This document shows, piece after piece, positions 1-6,154 of a stretch of 6,538 nt of DNA. A model generated the notes under the pieces. That model searched no databases. It was not told where the DNA came from and saw only the letters and a list, made by a program, of their open reading frames with translations. Origin of the DNA: an uncultured Prevotella sp. (GTDB taxonomy: Bacteria; Bacteroidota; Bacteroidia; Bacteroidales; Bacteroidaceae); the NCBI GenBank assembly GCA_927910885.1, contig CAKMOD010000029.1, positions 1 through 6,538 on the forward strand, given 5' to 3'. Positions within the stretch are counted from its first letter, which is position 1. Each line of letters opens with the position of its first letter. Made by a program: the position numbers and the translations under genes.

Positions 1-52
1 TGTAGAAGACAGATCGATATCGCAGCTAATTACGTTTATCATATAGTTTTAT

Positions 53-83
53 CCCCCCTTTATAAAATCCATCTAAATGGGGG
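53..83. terminator. C5/G5 hairpin, possible terminator of the upstream gene
   Basis: Positions 53-57 (CCCCC) pair with 79-83 (GGGGG). After one C·T mismatch (58/78), 59-62 pair with 74-77, leaving an 11-nt loop. It is the only GC-rich structure in an AT-rich spacer, which suits a transcription terminator for a gene left of the window. No clean T-run follows on either strand, so intrinsic termination is uncertain. The tail after it (TAATTATTCCGTTTATG, 84-100) nearly recurs after the first hairpin in the gmd-fcl spacer. Confidence 0.35.
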
Positions 84-172
84 TAATTATTCCGTTTATG
101 TGATTAATCTCATTCTATTAACAATCTACGCATTTAACGGAAGAACCTTATTATTTGATGCTCAATGAGACT

Positions 173-262
173 TTAATTAATGCTTAATAGACTTCTAAAA
201 GGTGCTCTTTTGAATGCTAATAAACGCCCTTTTAAACCCTTAACAAGCACCTCTTTCTTAAC
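173..262. repeat. modular repeat-like intergenic element
   Basis: The stretch is built from related modules. AATGCTTAATA at 179-189 resembles AATGCTAATA at 213-222, and each is followed by a CTTTT-containing block (207-211, 229-233). AGGTGCT (200-206) is the inverse of AGCACCT (246-252), and AAAAGG (197-202) the inverse of CCTTTT (228-233). The style resembles dispersed non-coding repeats I associate with Prevotella intergenic DNA, but that is recollection. Copy number cannot be judged from one window. Confidence 0.3.
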
Positions 263-508
263 ACCTACGTAACAAACTCACTACAAGATGGTTACAAAAG
301 CATATAAAAATATATTTTTCGCCCTTCTAAAACAAACATATTATAGATAATTGTAATTATTTTTCTAAACTACAAAGCACAAATTAGCAAGTAAACTGAT
401 ACTTAATGAAATGATAAACATTTATATTCCAATCTATGATTAGTATTAAATAAAATATAATTTTAAGGTTTATTATCCGAAAATAGATAAATTATTAATA
501 TTAATTTG

Positions 509-516
509 TATCTTTG
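509..516 (+). promoter_or_regulatory. candidate Bacteroidota -7 promoter box for gmd
   Basis: TATCTTTG matches the Bacteroidota sigma-ABfr -7 consensus TAnnTTTG at all six fixed positions. It lies 42 nt before the gmd start, giving a predicted transcript start near 523 and a 5' leader of roughly 35 nt. No TTTG or TTG sits 19-21 bp upstream, so the -33 element is missing or degenerate; TTTG at 505-508 is too close to serve. A 12-bp palindrome ATTAATATTAAT (494-505) abuts the box. Confidence 0.55.
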
Positions 517-558
517 TGCAACCAATAAGAATATAATAATAACATCATAAAAAATACA

Positions 559-1650
559 ATGCAGAAAAAAGCACTTATCACGGGTATTACAGGCCAAGAT
601 GGTTCCTATTTGGCAGAGTTGTTACTCGAAAAAGGTTATGATGTACATGGCACTATTCGTCGTTCATCAGTAGACTTCCGTGAGCGTATTGCACATTTGG
701 AAGGACGTCCACATTTCCACTTGCATTATGCTGACCTTGGTGACTCAATGAGTATCCTTGGCGTAATCAGTAAAGTGCGCCCAGATGAGATTTACAACCT
801 TGCTGCACAGAGTCACGTACAGGTTAGTTTCGACTCACCAGAGTTCACTGCAGATGTTGATGCTGTAGGTGTATTGCGTATCTTGGAGGCTGTTCGTCAG
901 TTGGATATGACAAAGACATGCCGTATCTATCAGGCTTCAACATCAGAGTTGTATGGTAAGGTTGAGGAAGTTCCACAGAATGAGAACACTCCATTCCACC
1001 CTTACAGCCCATACGCTGTTGCTAAGCAGTATGGTTTCTGGATTACAAAGGAGTATCGTGAGGCTTACGATATGTATTGCTGTTCTGGTATCCTCTTCAA
1101 TCACGAGAGTGAGCGTCGTGGCGAAACTTTCGTTACTCGTAAGATTACACTTGCTGCTGCACGCATCAAGCAGGGTAAGCAGGAGAAACTTTACTTAGGT
1201 AATCTTGGTTCTCTTCGTGACTGGGGCTATGCTAAGGATTACGTAGAGTGTATGTGGTTGATCCTCCAGCAGGAGAAGCCAGAGGACTTCGTTATTGCTA
1301 CTGGTGTTCAGCACAGCGTACGTGACTTTTGTTACTATGCGTTCAAGCGTGTTGGTATTGAACTCGAGTTCCAAGGTGAGGACATGAATGAGAAGGGTAT
1401 TGATAAGGCTACCGGCAAGGTTCTTATTGAGGTAAGTCCTGATTTCTATCGTCCTACCGACGTTGTTAACCTTTGGGGAGATCCAACAAAGGCAAAGGCG
1501 AAACTCGGTTGGAATCCTAACAGCACCAGCTTTGAGGAGCTTGTCAACATTATGGTAGACAGCGATATGGCTAAGGTAGCATCTGAAGGTGCAGCTGAGA
1601 AGGTTAGAACAAACCTTGCAGAGTATTTGGAGAAGGGTATCGTTAAGTAA
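559..1650 (+). CDS. gmd: GDP-mannose 4,6-dehydratase
   Basis: This cytoplasmic short-chain dehydrogenase/reductase converts GDP-D-mannose to GDP-4-keto-6-deoxy-D-mannose, the first committed step to GDP-L-fucose. Visible features: an N-terminal Rossmann GxxGxxG (G9, G12, G15, in GITGQDGSYLAE) and the NADP(H)-contacting RRSS at 34-37. The active-site block STSELYG has Thr128 and Glu130, followed by the catalytic Y152-xxx-K156 pair. The NHESERRGE substrate motif is at 181-189 and RDW at 220-222. Length is 363 aa against about 370 for characterised Gmd, so it is intact. The ATG start places KKALITGITG as the family N-terminus normally begins. It is preceded by an A-rich stretch and no Shine-Dalgarno sequence, as usual in Bacteroidota. 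The next gene encodes the following enzyme in the pathway, which supports the Gmd assignment over related epimerase/dehydratases. Confidence 0.97.
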   Translation: MQKKALITGITGQDGSYLAELLLEKGYDVHGTIRRSSVDFRERIAHLEGRPHFHLHYADLGDSMSILGVISKVRPDEIYNLAAQSHVQVSFDSPEFTADVDAVGVLRILEAVRQLDMTKTCRIYQASTSELYGKVEEVPQNENTPFHPYSPYAVAKQYGFWITKEYREAYDMYCCSGILFNHESERRGETFVTRKITLAAARIKQGKQEKLYLGNLGSLRDWGYAKDYVECMWLILQQEKPEDFVIATGVQHSVRDFCYYAFKRVGIELEFQGEDMNEKGIDKATGKVLIEVSPDFYRPTDVVNLWGDPTKAKAKLGWNPNSTSFEELVNIMVDSDMAKVASEGAAEKVRTNLAEYLEKGIVK

Positions 1651-1665
1651 AAACTCTTCTTTTAC

Positions 1666-1684
1666 TCCCTCTTAATTAGAGGGA
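1666..1684. other. short perfect hairpin 15 nt after the gmd stop
   Basis: TCCCTCT (1666-1672) and AGAGGGA (1678-1684) form a perfect 7-bp stem with a 5-nt loop. It may be a terminator or an RNA-stabilising 3' hairpin of the gmd message. No T-run follows. The downstream tail TAATTACCGCTTATG (1685-1699) closely matches the tail after the hairpin at 53-83. Confidence 0.4.
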
Positions 1685-1698
1685 TAATTACCGCTTAT

Positions 1699-1738
1699 GC
1701 TGATAGTTGGCGATTCCTTATTATCGCTTACTATCAGC
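1699..1738 (+). terminator. long hairpin in the gmd-fcl spacer, possible attenuator
   Basis: GCTGATAGT (1699-1707) pairs with ACTATCAGC (1730-1738). After a single T·T mismatch, GGCGAT (1709-1714) pairs with ATCGCT (1723-1728, one G·U), leaving an 8-nt loop (1715-1722). That is 15 pairs with one mismatch. A T-rich tract (1739-1753, containing CTTTTTA) follows, as expected of a partial intrinsic terminator. It ends 37 nt before the fcl ATG, so it could lower read-through from gmd or act as a processing or stability element. The structure is read directly; the role is inferred. Confidence 0.5.
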
Positions 1739-1775
1739 TATTATTACTTTTTATCGTCTATTCAATAAACACGCA

Positions 1776-2978
1776 ATGAACAAAAATAGTAAAATATACA
1801 TTGCTGGACACAACGGTTTGGTTGGTTCAGCAATATGGAATAATCTTCTTCAACGAGGATATACAAATCTCGTTGGACGAAGCCATAAAGAGCTTGACCT
1901 GACAGATCAGCAAGCAGTAAAGCGTTTCTTTGATGAAGAGAAACCTGATGCAGTCGTCCTCGCAGCTGCTTTCGTTGGAGGTATTATGGCAAACTACCTC
2001 TATCGTGCAGACTTCATCATGCAGAACATGAAGATGCAGTGCAATGTCATCGAGCAGAGCTACCTTCACAAAGTGGAGAAACTTCTCTTCCTTGGTAGCA
2101 CTTGTATCTATCCAAAAGATGCACCACAGCCTATGCGCGAGGATTATTTGCTAACTTCTCCATTGGAGTATAGCAACGAAGAGTATGCTATTGCAAAGAT
2201 AGCAGGTCTAAAGATGTGTGAAAGCTATAATCTTCAGTATGGTACTAATTACATAGCTGTCATGCCAACAAACCTCTATGGTCCTAATGATAACTTCCAT
2301 CTGGAGAACTCTCATGTTATGCCAGCAATGATGCGCAAGATTTATCTTGCGAAACTTATTCATGAGAACGACTGGGATGCTATCCGTAATGATATGGATA
2401 AACGCCCTATCAATCCTACTGATAAGCTGCGTGCAGAGATTGGTGAAGGTAATGTTGATGGTAAGAATACAGAGGAACGCATCCTGAAAGCACTCGCTTT
2501 CTATGGCATTGAGGATAATAAAGTAACCCTATGGGGTGATGGAAGCCCATTGCGCGAGTTCCTTTGGAGTGAGGACATGGCTGATGCCAGCGTTCATGTC
2601 TTACTGAATGTAGATTTCAAGGACATCATTGGAATTGAGAAGTATTCAAGTGTATTCTACGGTGCAAAGATTGACGGAGCAGTTGACCGTAACAACTCTG
2701 AGGGCCGTGGTGGTGCTATCCCATCATTGGGAGAGATTCGCAATTGTCACATCAATGTTGGTACAGGCAAGGAACTTACTATTAAGGAACTTGCAGAACT
2801 TGTGAAGAAGATCGTTCACTTTGAGGGAGAAATCATCTGGGATACAGAGAAACCAAATGGTACGCCACGTAAACTCATTGATGTTGAGAAGTTGCACAGC
2901 CTTGGCTGGACACACAAAGTGGAAATTGAGGCTGGTGTTGAGAAACTCTACGAGTGGTATCAAGAAAGCTTAAAGTAA
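1776..2978 (+). CDS. fcl: GDP-L-fucose synthase (3,5-epimerase/4-reductase)
   Basis: This cytoplasmic bifunctional SDR enzyme (WcaG/Fcl family) epimerises and NADPH-reduces GDP-4-keto-6-deoxy-D-mannose to GDP-L-fucose, using the product of the upstream gmd. Numbered from the ATG at 1776: Rossmann GxxGxxG G11-G14-G17 (IAGHNGLVGSAIW), GSTCIYP with Ser108 and Cys110, catalytic Y137-xxx-K141, NLYGP at 166-170, and NSHVMPA with His180. These match the Ser-Tyr-Lys triad and the Cys/His epimerase acid-base pair of E. coli Fcl, shifted by one residue. HINVGTG (325-331) and KPNGTPRKLIDV (359-370) are also family signatures. The frame is open back to a TTG at 1707, but those 23 codons encode no Rossmann strand and cross a hairpin, so I choose the ATG, which gives the normal N-terminus. 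At 400 aa it is about 80 residues longer than the E. coli enzyme, due to two internal insertions (about 194-248 and 281-322). The gap from gmd is 125 nt, so co-transcription is plausible but modulated by the hairpins. Confidence 0.96.
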   Translation: MNKNSKIYIAGHNGLVGSAIWNNLLQRGYTNLVGRSHKELDLTDQQAVKRFFDEEKPDAVVLAAAFVGGIMANYLYRADFIMQNMKMQCNVIEQSYLHKVEKLLFLGSTCIYPKDAPQPMREDYLLTSPLEYSNEEYAIAKIAGLKMCESYNLQYGTNYIAVMPTNLYGPNDNFHLENSHVMPAMMRKIYLAKLIHENDWDAIRNDMDKRPINPTDKLRAEIGEGNVDGKNTEERILKALAFYGIEDNKVTLWGDGSPLREFLWSEDMADASVHVLLNVDFKDIIGIEKYSSVFYGAKIDGAVDRNNSEGRGGAIPSLGEIRNCHINVGTGKELTIKELAELVKKIVHFEGEIIWDTEKPNGTPRKLIDVEKLHSLGWTHKVEIEAGVEKLYEWYQESLK

Positions 2979-2987
2979 TTCTTATTG

Positions 2988-3031
2988 CTAATTAGGCTTA
3001 TTGGGCTAATTAGTCCAATAAGCCTAATTAG
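2988..3031. terminator. 17-bp perfect hairpin after fcl, probable transcript end
   Basis: Positions 2988-3004 are the exact reverse complement of 3015-3031: 17 uninterrupted pairs. They extend through a G·U (3005/3014) and two more pairs to a 4-nt loop. It begins 9 nt after the fcl stop and is symmetric, so it reads the same on both strands. There is no T-run, so it may act as a 3' stability or partial termination element rather than a classical intrinsic terminator. A competing hairpin (2996-3013 with 3024-3041) uses the same sequence. Confidence 0.5.
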
Positions 3032-3041
3032 ACTAATAAGC
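2988..3041. repeat. three 18-bp tandem units built on palindrome CTAATTAG
   Basis: The 8-bp palindrome CTAATTAG occurs at 2988, 3006 and 3024, exactly 18 bp apart. The 10-nt spacers are GCTTATTGGG, TCCAATAAGC and ACTAATAAGC. The second is the reverse complement of the first at 9 of 10 positions. Units 2 and 3 match at 16 of 18 positions. A partial spacer copy (CTTATTG) precedes at 2981-2987. The element fills most of the 107-nt spacer between fcl and the peptidase gene. Confidence 0.85.
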
Positions 3042-3085
3042 CCACCCTATCGCTAACAGAGAACATTCATTCAAATCTTTACTAT

Positions 3086-5200
3086 ATGAAGAAACAGGTA
3101 TTACTGACCGCAGCATTATTGTCTGCTACAAGCATGATGGCACAGAAGCTAACGTATCCACAAGCTCCAAAAGATGGAACTGTCGACACCTATTTTGGTG
3201 TTCAAGTGGCCGACCCTTATCGTCCATTAGAGAATGATAGTTCTAAGGCTACTGCTGAATGGGTAGCTGCAGAGAACAAAGTTACACAAGAGTATCTCTC
3301 TCGTATCCCATTTCGCGGGAAACTCTTCAATCGTATGAAGGAGTTAGCAAACTATGAAAAGGTTTCATCTCCTTCCTATATCAAGTCTATAGGCAAGTGG
3401 CTTTTCTACAAAAATGATGGTCTGCAGAACCAGAGTGTACTCTATATAATGGACCGTCTTGGAGATGAGAAGAACGCACGTGTATTCCTTAACCCTAACC
3501 AACTATCAACAGACGGAACTGTTGCGTTAAAAGGTATTTACTTTTCTCATAATGGTAAGTATACAGCCTACGCTATCTCACGCAGCGGAAGTGACTGGCA
3601 GGAATTCTATGTTATAGATGTCAAGACTGGAAAACTGCTTGACGACCATATCACTTGGGCAAAGTTTTCTGGTGCATCATGGCAAGGTGACGGTTTTTAT
3701 TACAGTGCCTACGACGCTCCTCAGAAAGGACTTGAATTTAGTAATGTGAATTCTATCCAAAAAATCTACTATCATAAGATTGGTACTCCACAATCTGAGG
3801 ATGTTCTTTTCTACCAGAATCCAGCCAATCCAATGCGCTTCTATGCTGTAAGTGTCAATGAAGAAGAAACGATGATGTTCCTCCATGAAAGTGGTGCAGG
3901 CTCTGGTAACATTGTCTACGTACGTGATCTCCGCCAACCTAACAGCCAATTCATTCAGATGACATCTAATCTTGACTTGCAATATAGTCTGATTGAGACC
4001 ATTGGTGATAAGATGTACTTCCTCACCAATGATGGTGCACCAAAGAATCGACTGATGGTTACAGACCTCAAGCACCCTGGTTTCAGTGAGTGGAAAACAC
4101 TTGTACCAGAGTCAAAAGATATGCTTGAAGGTGTTACCTTTGCTGATGATAAGATGATTCTCAACTATATGAAAGATGCTTCCAGCCACGCATACGTTTA
4201 TTCTTTGGATGGAAAGCAACTCTCTGAGATTAAACTTCCAACATTAGGTAGTGCTAATTTCTATGGAGAAAAAGATCTTAAGGAAGTATTTTATTCCTTC
4301 TCTTCTTTCACCGTACCAACCACTATCTACCAGTATGACCTCAACACAGCTAACAGTAAGATTTATGCTGCACCAAAGGTTAAGTTCAAGGAGTCTGATT
4401 ATGTTTGTGAACAGGTGTTTTATCCAAGTAAAGATGGAACAAAGATTCCTCTCTTTATCACCTATAAGAAAGGCTTAAAGCGCAATGGTAAGAACCCTGT
4501 ATTCCTCTATGGTTATGGTGGTTTCAATGTTCCTTTAACTCCTTACTTCTCTTCTGTACGCATTCCTTTCATCGAAAATGGTGGAATCTATGCACAAGCT
4601 TCCCTACGAGGCGGTAGCGAGTATGGTGAGGAATGGCACATTGCAGGTACAAAGATGCAGAAACAGAATGTTTTTGACGACTTTATTTCTGCTGGTGAAT
4701 GGCTTATTGAAAACAAATATACAAGTAAAGACTACCTCGCTATCGTTGGCGGTTCAAATGGTGGTTTGCTTGTAGGTGCTTGTATGACACAGCGTCCAGA
4801 CCTCTTCAAGGTATGTATTCCACAAGTAGGTGTAATGGATATGTTGCGTTATCATAAGTTTACGATTGGTTGGAACTGGGCTCCAGACTATGGAACAAGT
4901 GAAGACTCAAAGGAGATGTTCGATTATCTTCATGCTTACTCTCCACTCCACAACCTCCGTCCTGGCACAAAGTATCCAGCAACTTTGGTAACAACTGCCG
5001 ACCACGACGACCGCGTTGTACCTGCGCACTCATTTAAGTTTGCAGCTACCCTGCAGGCTGACAATGCTGCCAACACACCGACCCTCATCCGCATTGACAC
5101 AAAGGCAGGCCACGGAAGTGGTAAGCCATTGTCTAAGCAGTTGGAAGAGCAGGCTGATATCTACGGCTTCATCCTTTATAATATGGGATTGAAATATTAA
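3086..5200 (+). CDS. secreted prolyl oligopeptidase (family S9A)
   Basis: This serine peptidase cleaves short peptides after proline. Residues 1-19 form a signal peptide (KK, hydrophobic core VLLTAALLSA, then SMMA), with likely cleavage before Gln20, a common +1 residue in Bacteroidota; there is no lipobox Cys, so a periplasmic location is inferred. The order is an N-terminal segment (about 20-75), a seven-bladed beta-propeller region (about 80-430) and a C-terminal alpha/beta-hydrolase domain (about 435-704). The triad is Ser557 in GGSNGG, Asp641 in ADHDDRVVPAHS and His676 in KAGHGSGKP. Tyr477 (YGYGGF) would provide the oxyanion hole, Trp598 (WNWAPDYG) the proline-stacking ring and Arg643 the substrate carboxyl contact, by correspondence with porcine POP. 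At 704 aa it is full length (porcine about 710). It follows a strong hairpin, so it is probably transcribed separately from gmd-fcl, but no clear TAnnTTTG box lies in the 44 nt before its ATG. Precise substrates are unknown; a post-proline role in peptide nutrition is likely in an asaccharolytic-leaning oral anaerobe (inference). Confidence 0.95.
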   Translation: MKKQVLLTAALLSATSMMAQKLTYPQAPKDGTVDTYFGVQVADPYRPLENDSSKATAEWVAAENKVTQEYLSRIPFRGKLFNRMKELANYEKVSSPSYIKSIGKWLFYKNDGLQNQSVLYIMDRLGDEKNARVFLNPNQLSTDGTVALKGIYFSHNGKYTAYAISRSGSDWQEFYVIDVKTGKLLDDHITWAKFSGASWQGDGFYYSAYDAPQKGLEFSNVNSIQKIYYHKIGTPQSEDVLFYQNPANPMRFYAVSVNEEETMMFLHESGAGSGNIVYVRDLRQPNSQFIQMTSNLDLQYSLIETIGDKMYFLTNDGAPKNRLMVTDLKHPGFSEWKTLVPESKDMLEGVTFADDKMILNYMKDASSHAYVYSLDGKQLSEIKLPTLGSANFYGEKDLKEVFYSFSSFTVPTTIYQYDLNTANSKIYAAPKVKFKESDYVCEQVFYPSKDGTKIPLFITYKKGLKRNGKNPVFLYGYGGFNVPLTPYFSSVRIPFIENGGIYAQASLRGGSEYGEEWHIAGTKMQKQNVFDDFISAGEWLIENKYTSKDYLAIVGGSNGGLLVGACMTQRPDLFKVCIPQVGVMDMLRYHKFTIGWNWAPDYGTSEDSKEMFDYLHAYSPLHNLRPGTKYPATLVTTADHDDRVVPAHSFKFAATLQADNAANTPTLIRIDTKAGHGSGKPLSKQLEEQADIYGFILYNMGLKY

Positions 5201-5207
5201 GAGTTCA

Positions 5208-5268
5208 GAGGAGTTATGTTCACGCATCTTTGTTTGAAAAGTAATTTCTTGCAATAGCATAACTCCTC
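5208..5268. terminator. 11-bp inverted repeat after the peptidase gene
   Basis: GAGGAGTTATG (5208-5218) is the perfect inverse of CATAACTCCTC (5258-5268), with a 39-nt loop. AGTT (5202-5205) and AACT (5270-5273) can extend the stem past a small internal loop. It starts 7 nt after the stop codon, the usual place for a transcript end, but the loop is long and there is no T-run. The remaining spacer to 5346 is AT-rich, with no promoter box I can support. Confidence 0.4.
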
Positions 5269-5346
5269 AAACTTCTAAAACATCTCATTAATAACGATTT
5301 AGTCTTAATTCTATAAAAATCCTTAACCTCTTAAGTACCCAATCAA

Positions 5347-6111
5347 ATGCAGATTCTATTAGCATCCGCAAAAATAATGAAAAGTACCACAAAGGTACAA
5401 ACCCCAGATACACACCTGCCTCTTTTCCATAAGGAAGCAAGACAGATGGCATTAGAGCTGGGAGAACTCTCCGTTGAAAATCTTGCAAAAGAATTAAAGT
5501 GTAATGATAAAATAGCATTGGAGAACAAGCTTCGCTATCAAGACTTCTTCAACGAGGATGCTTATCTCCCGGCACTTCTTGCCTATTACGGTCAGGCTTA
5601 TAAGTACTTGAAAGCAGAGGAATACTGTCAGAATGACTTTCTTTATGCGGACAAACACCTCTGGATAACAAGTTTCCTTTACGGACTATTACGACCGTTA
5701 GACCTCATACATCCCTACCGTCTGGAAGGTAAGACCAAACTTCCGTCAGCAGAAGGAAAGAATATATTTGATTACTGGAGACCACTTCTTACCGATATGC
5801 TCATTAAAACCTTGAAAGCTGATGACGGAATTCTTGTATATCTTGCCGCAGAAGAGTTCAAACATCTCTTTGATTGGAAGCGGCTGAAGAAAGAGGCACG
5901 TGTCATACATCCCTTCTTTATGGTGGATCAGGGCAACCGGCTGAAAGCTATCAATGTCTATGCCAAGAGCTGTCGTGGTGCTATGACAAGTTATATACTC
6001 CGTAACCAGTTGACTTCACCTAACGAACTACTTGCCTTCAAGTATGATGGCTTCACCTATCATAAAGATTATGGAGATGAAAACCATCCACACTTTATTC
6101 TAACGCCTTAA
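5347..6111 (+). CDS. yaaA: YaaA/UPF0246 (DUF328) family protein
   Basis: In E. coli, YaaA is a cytoplasmic protein induced by OxyR under peroxide stress; it limits intracellular free iron and oxidative DNA damage, and the family has been reported to bind DNA. Recognition rests on the N-terminal MQILLASAK (the MLILISPAK-type start with Lys9), the family's most conserved block SFLYGLLRPLDLIHPYRLEG (109-128), and NIFDYWRPLL (139-148). Further support comes from VYLAAEEF (164-171), the AINVYAKSCRGAMTSYILRN block (201-220) and the closing FKYDGFTYH (231-239). Length is 254 aa against about 258 in E. coli, so it is complete. The ATG start is fixed by the conserved N-terminus. No Shine-Dalgarno sequence is visible. 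The 65-aa gene 43 nt downstream may share its transcript. No OxyR-type operator was identified. The family assignment is firm; the stress role in this organism is carried over from E. coli. Confidence 0.93.
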   Translation: MQILLASAKIMKSTTKVQTPDTHLPLFHKEARQMALELGELSVENLAKELKCNDKIALENKLRYQDFFNEDAYLPALLAYYGQAYKYLKAEEYCQNDFLYADKHLWITSFLYGLLRPLDLIHPYRLEGKTKLPSAEGKNIFDYWRPLLTDMLIKTLKADDGILVYLAAEEFKHLFDWKRLKKEARVIHPFFMVDQGNRLKAINVYAKSCRGAMTSYILRNQLTSPNELLAFKYDGFTYHKDYGDENHPHFILTP

Positions 6112-6154
6112 TCAGTATTCATACCTTATTATAAATATAAAAGTCAAATTAATT

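Larger units (their letters stand above)
1..558. other. AT-rich non-coding region upstream of gmd
   Basis: No gene can be supported here. It is strongly AT-rich and broken by stops in nearly all frames. The exception is + frame 1, open from the left edge to TGA at 166-168 (55 codons). That frame runs straight through the C-run/G-run hairpin at 53-83 and gives no recognisable protein, so it is not called. The region holds that hairpin, a modular repeat-like stretch at about 173-262, a 14-bp A/T palindrome at 306-319, and a candidate promoter just before gmd. Between about 320 and 480 nothing is recognisable. Confidence 0.7.

Noticed and set aside
1..168. Frame open from the left edge to TGA at 166-168, possibly the tail of an upstream gene
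   Set aside because: It crosses the C5/G5 hairpin, has poor gene-like codon use, gives no recognisable sequence, and its 55 codons could be open by chance.
1707..1775. TTG-initiated 23-residue N-terminal extension of fcl
   Set aside because: The start lies inside a strong hairpin, the extension matches nothing in the family, and the ATG at 1776 gives the standard Rossmann N-terminus.
2988..3041. CRISPR-like array
   Set aside because: Units are only 18 bp, the spacers are near-inverted copies of each other rather than unique, there are three units, and no cas gene is present.
3677..4075. 132-codon antisense reading frame within the peptidase gene
   Set aside because: It is the reverse shadow of a well-supported S9A coding region, with no family resemblance or spacing of its own.
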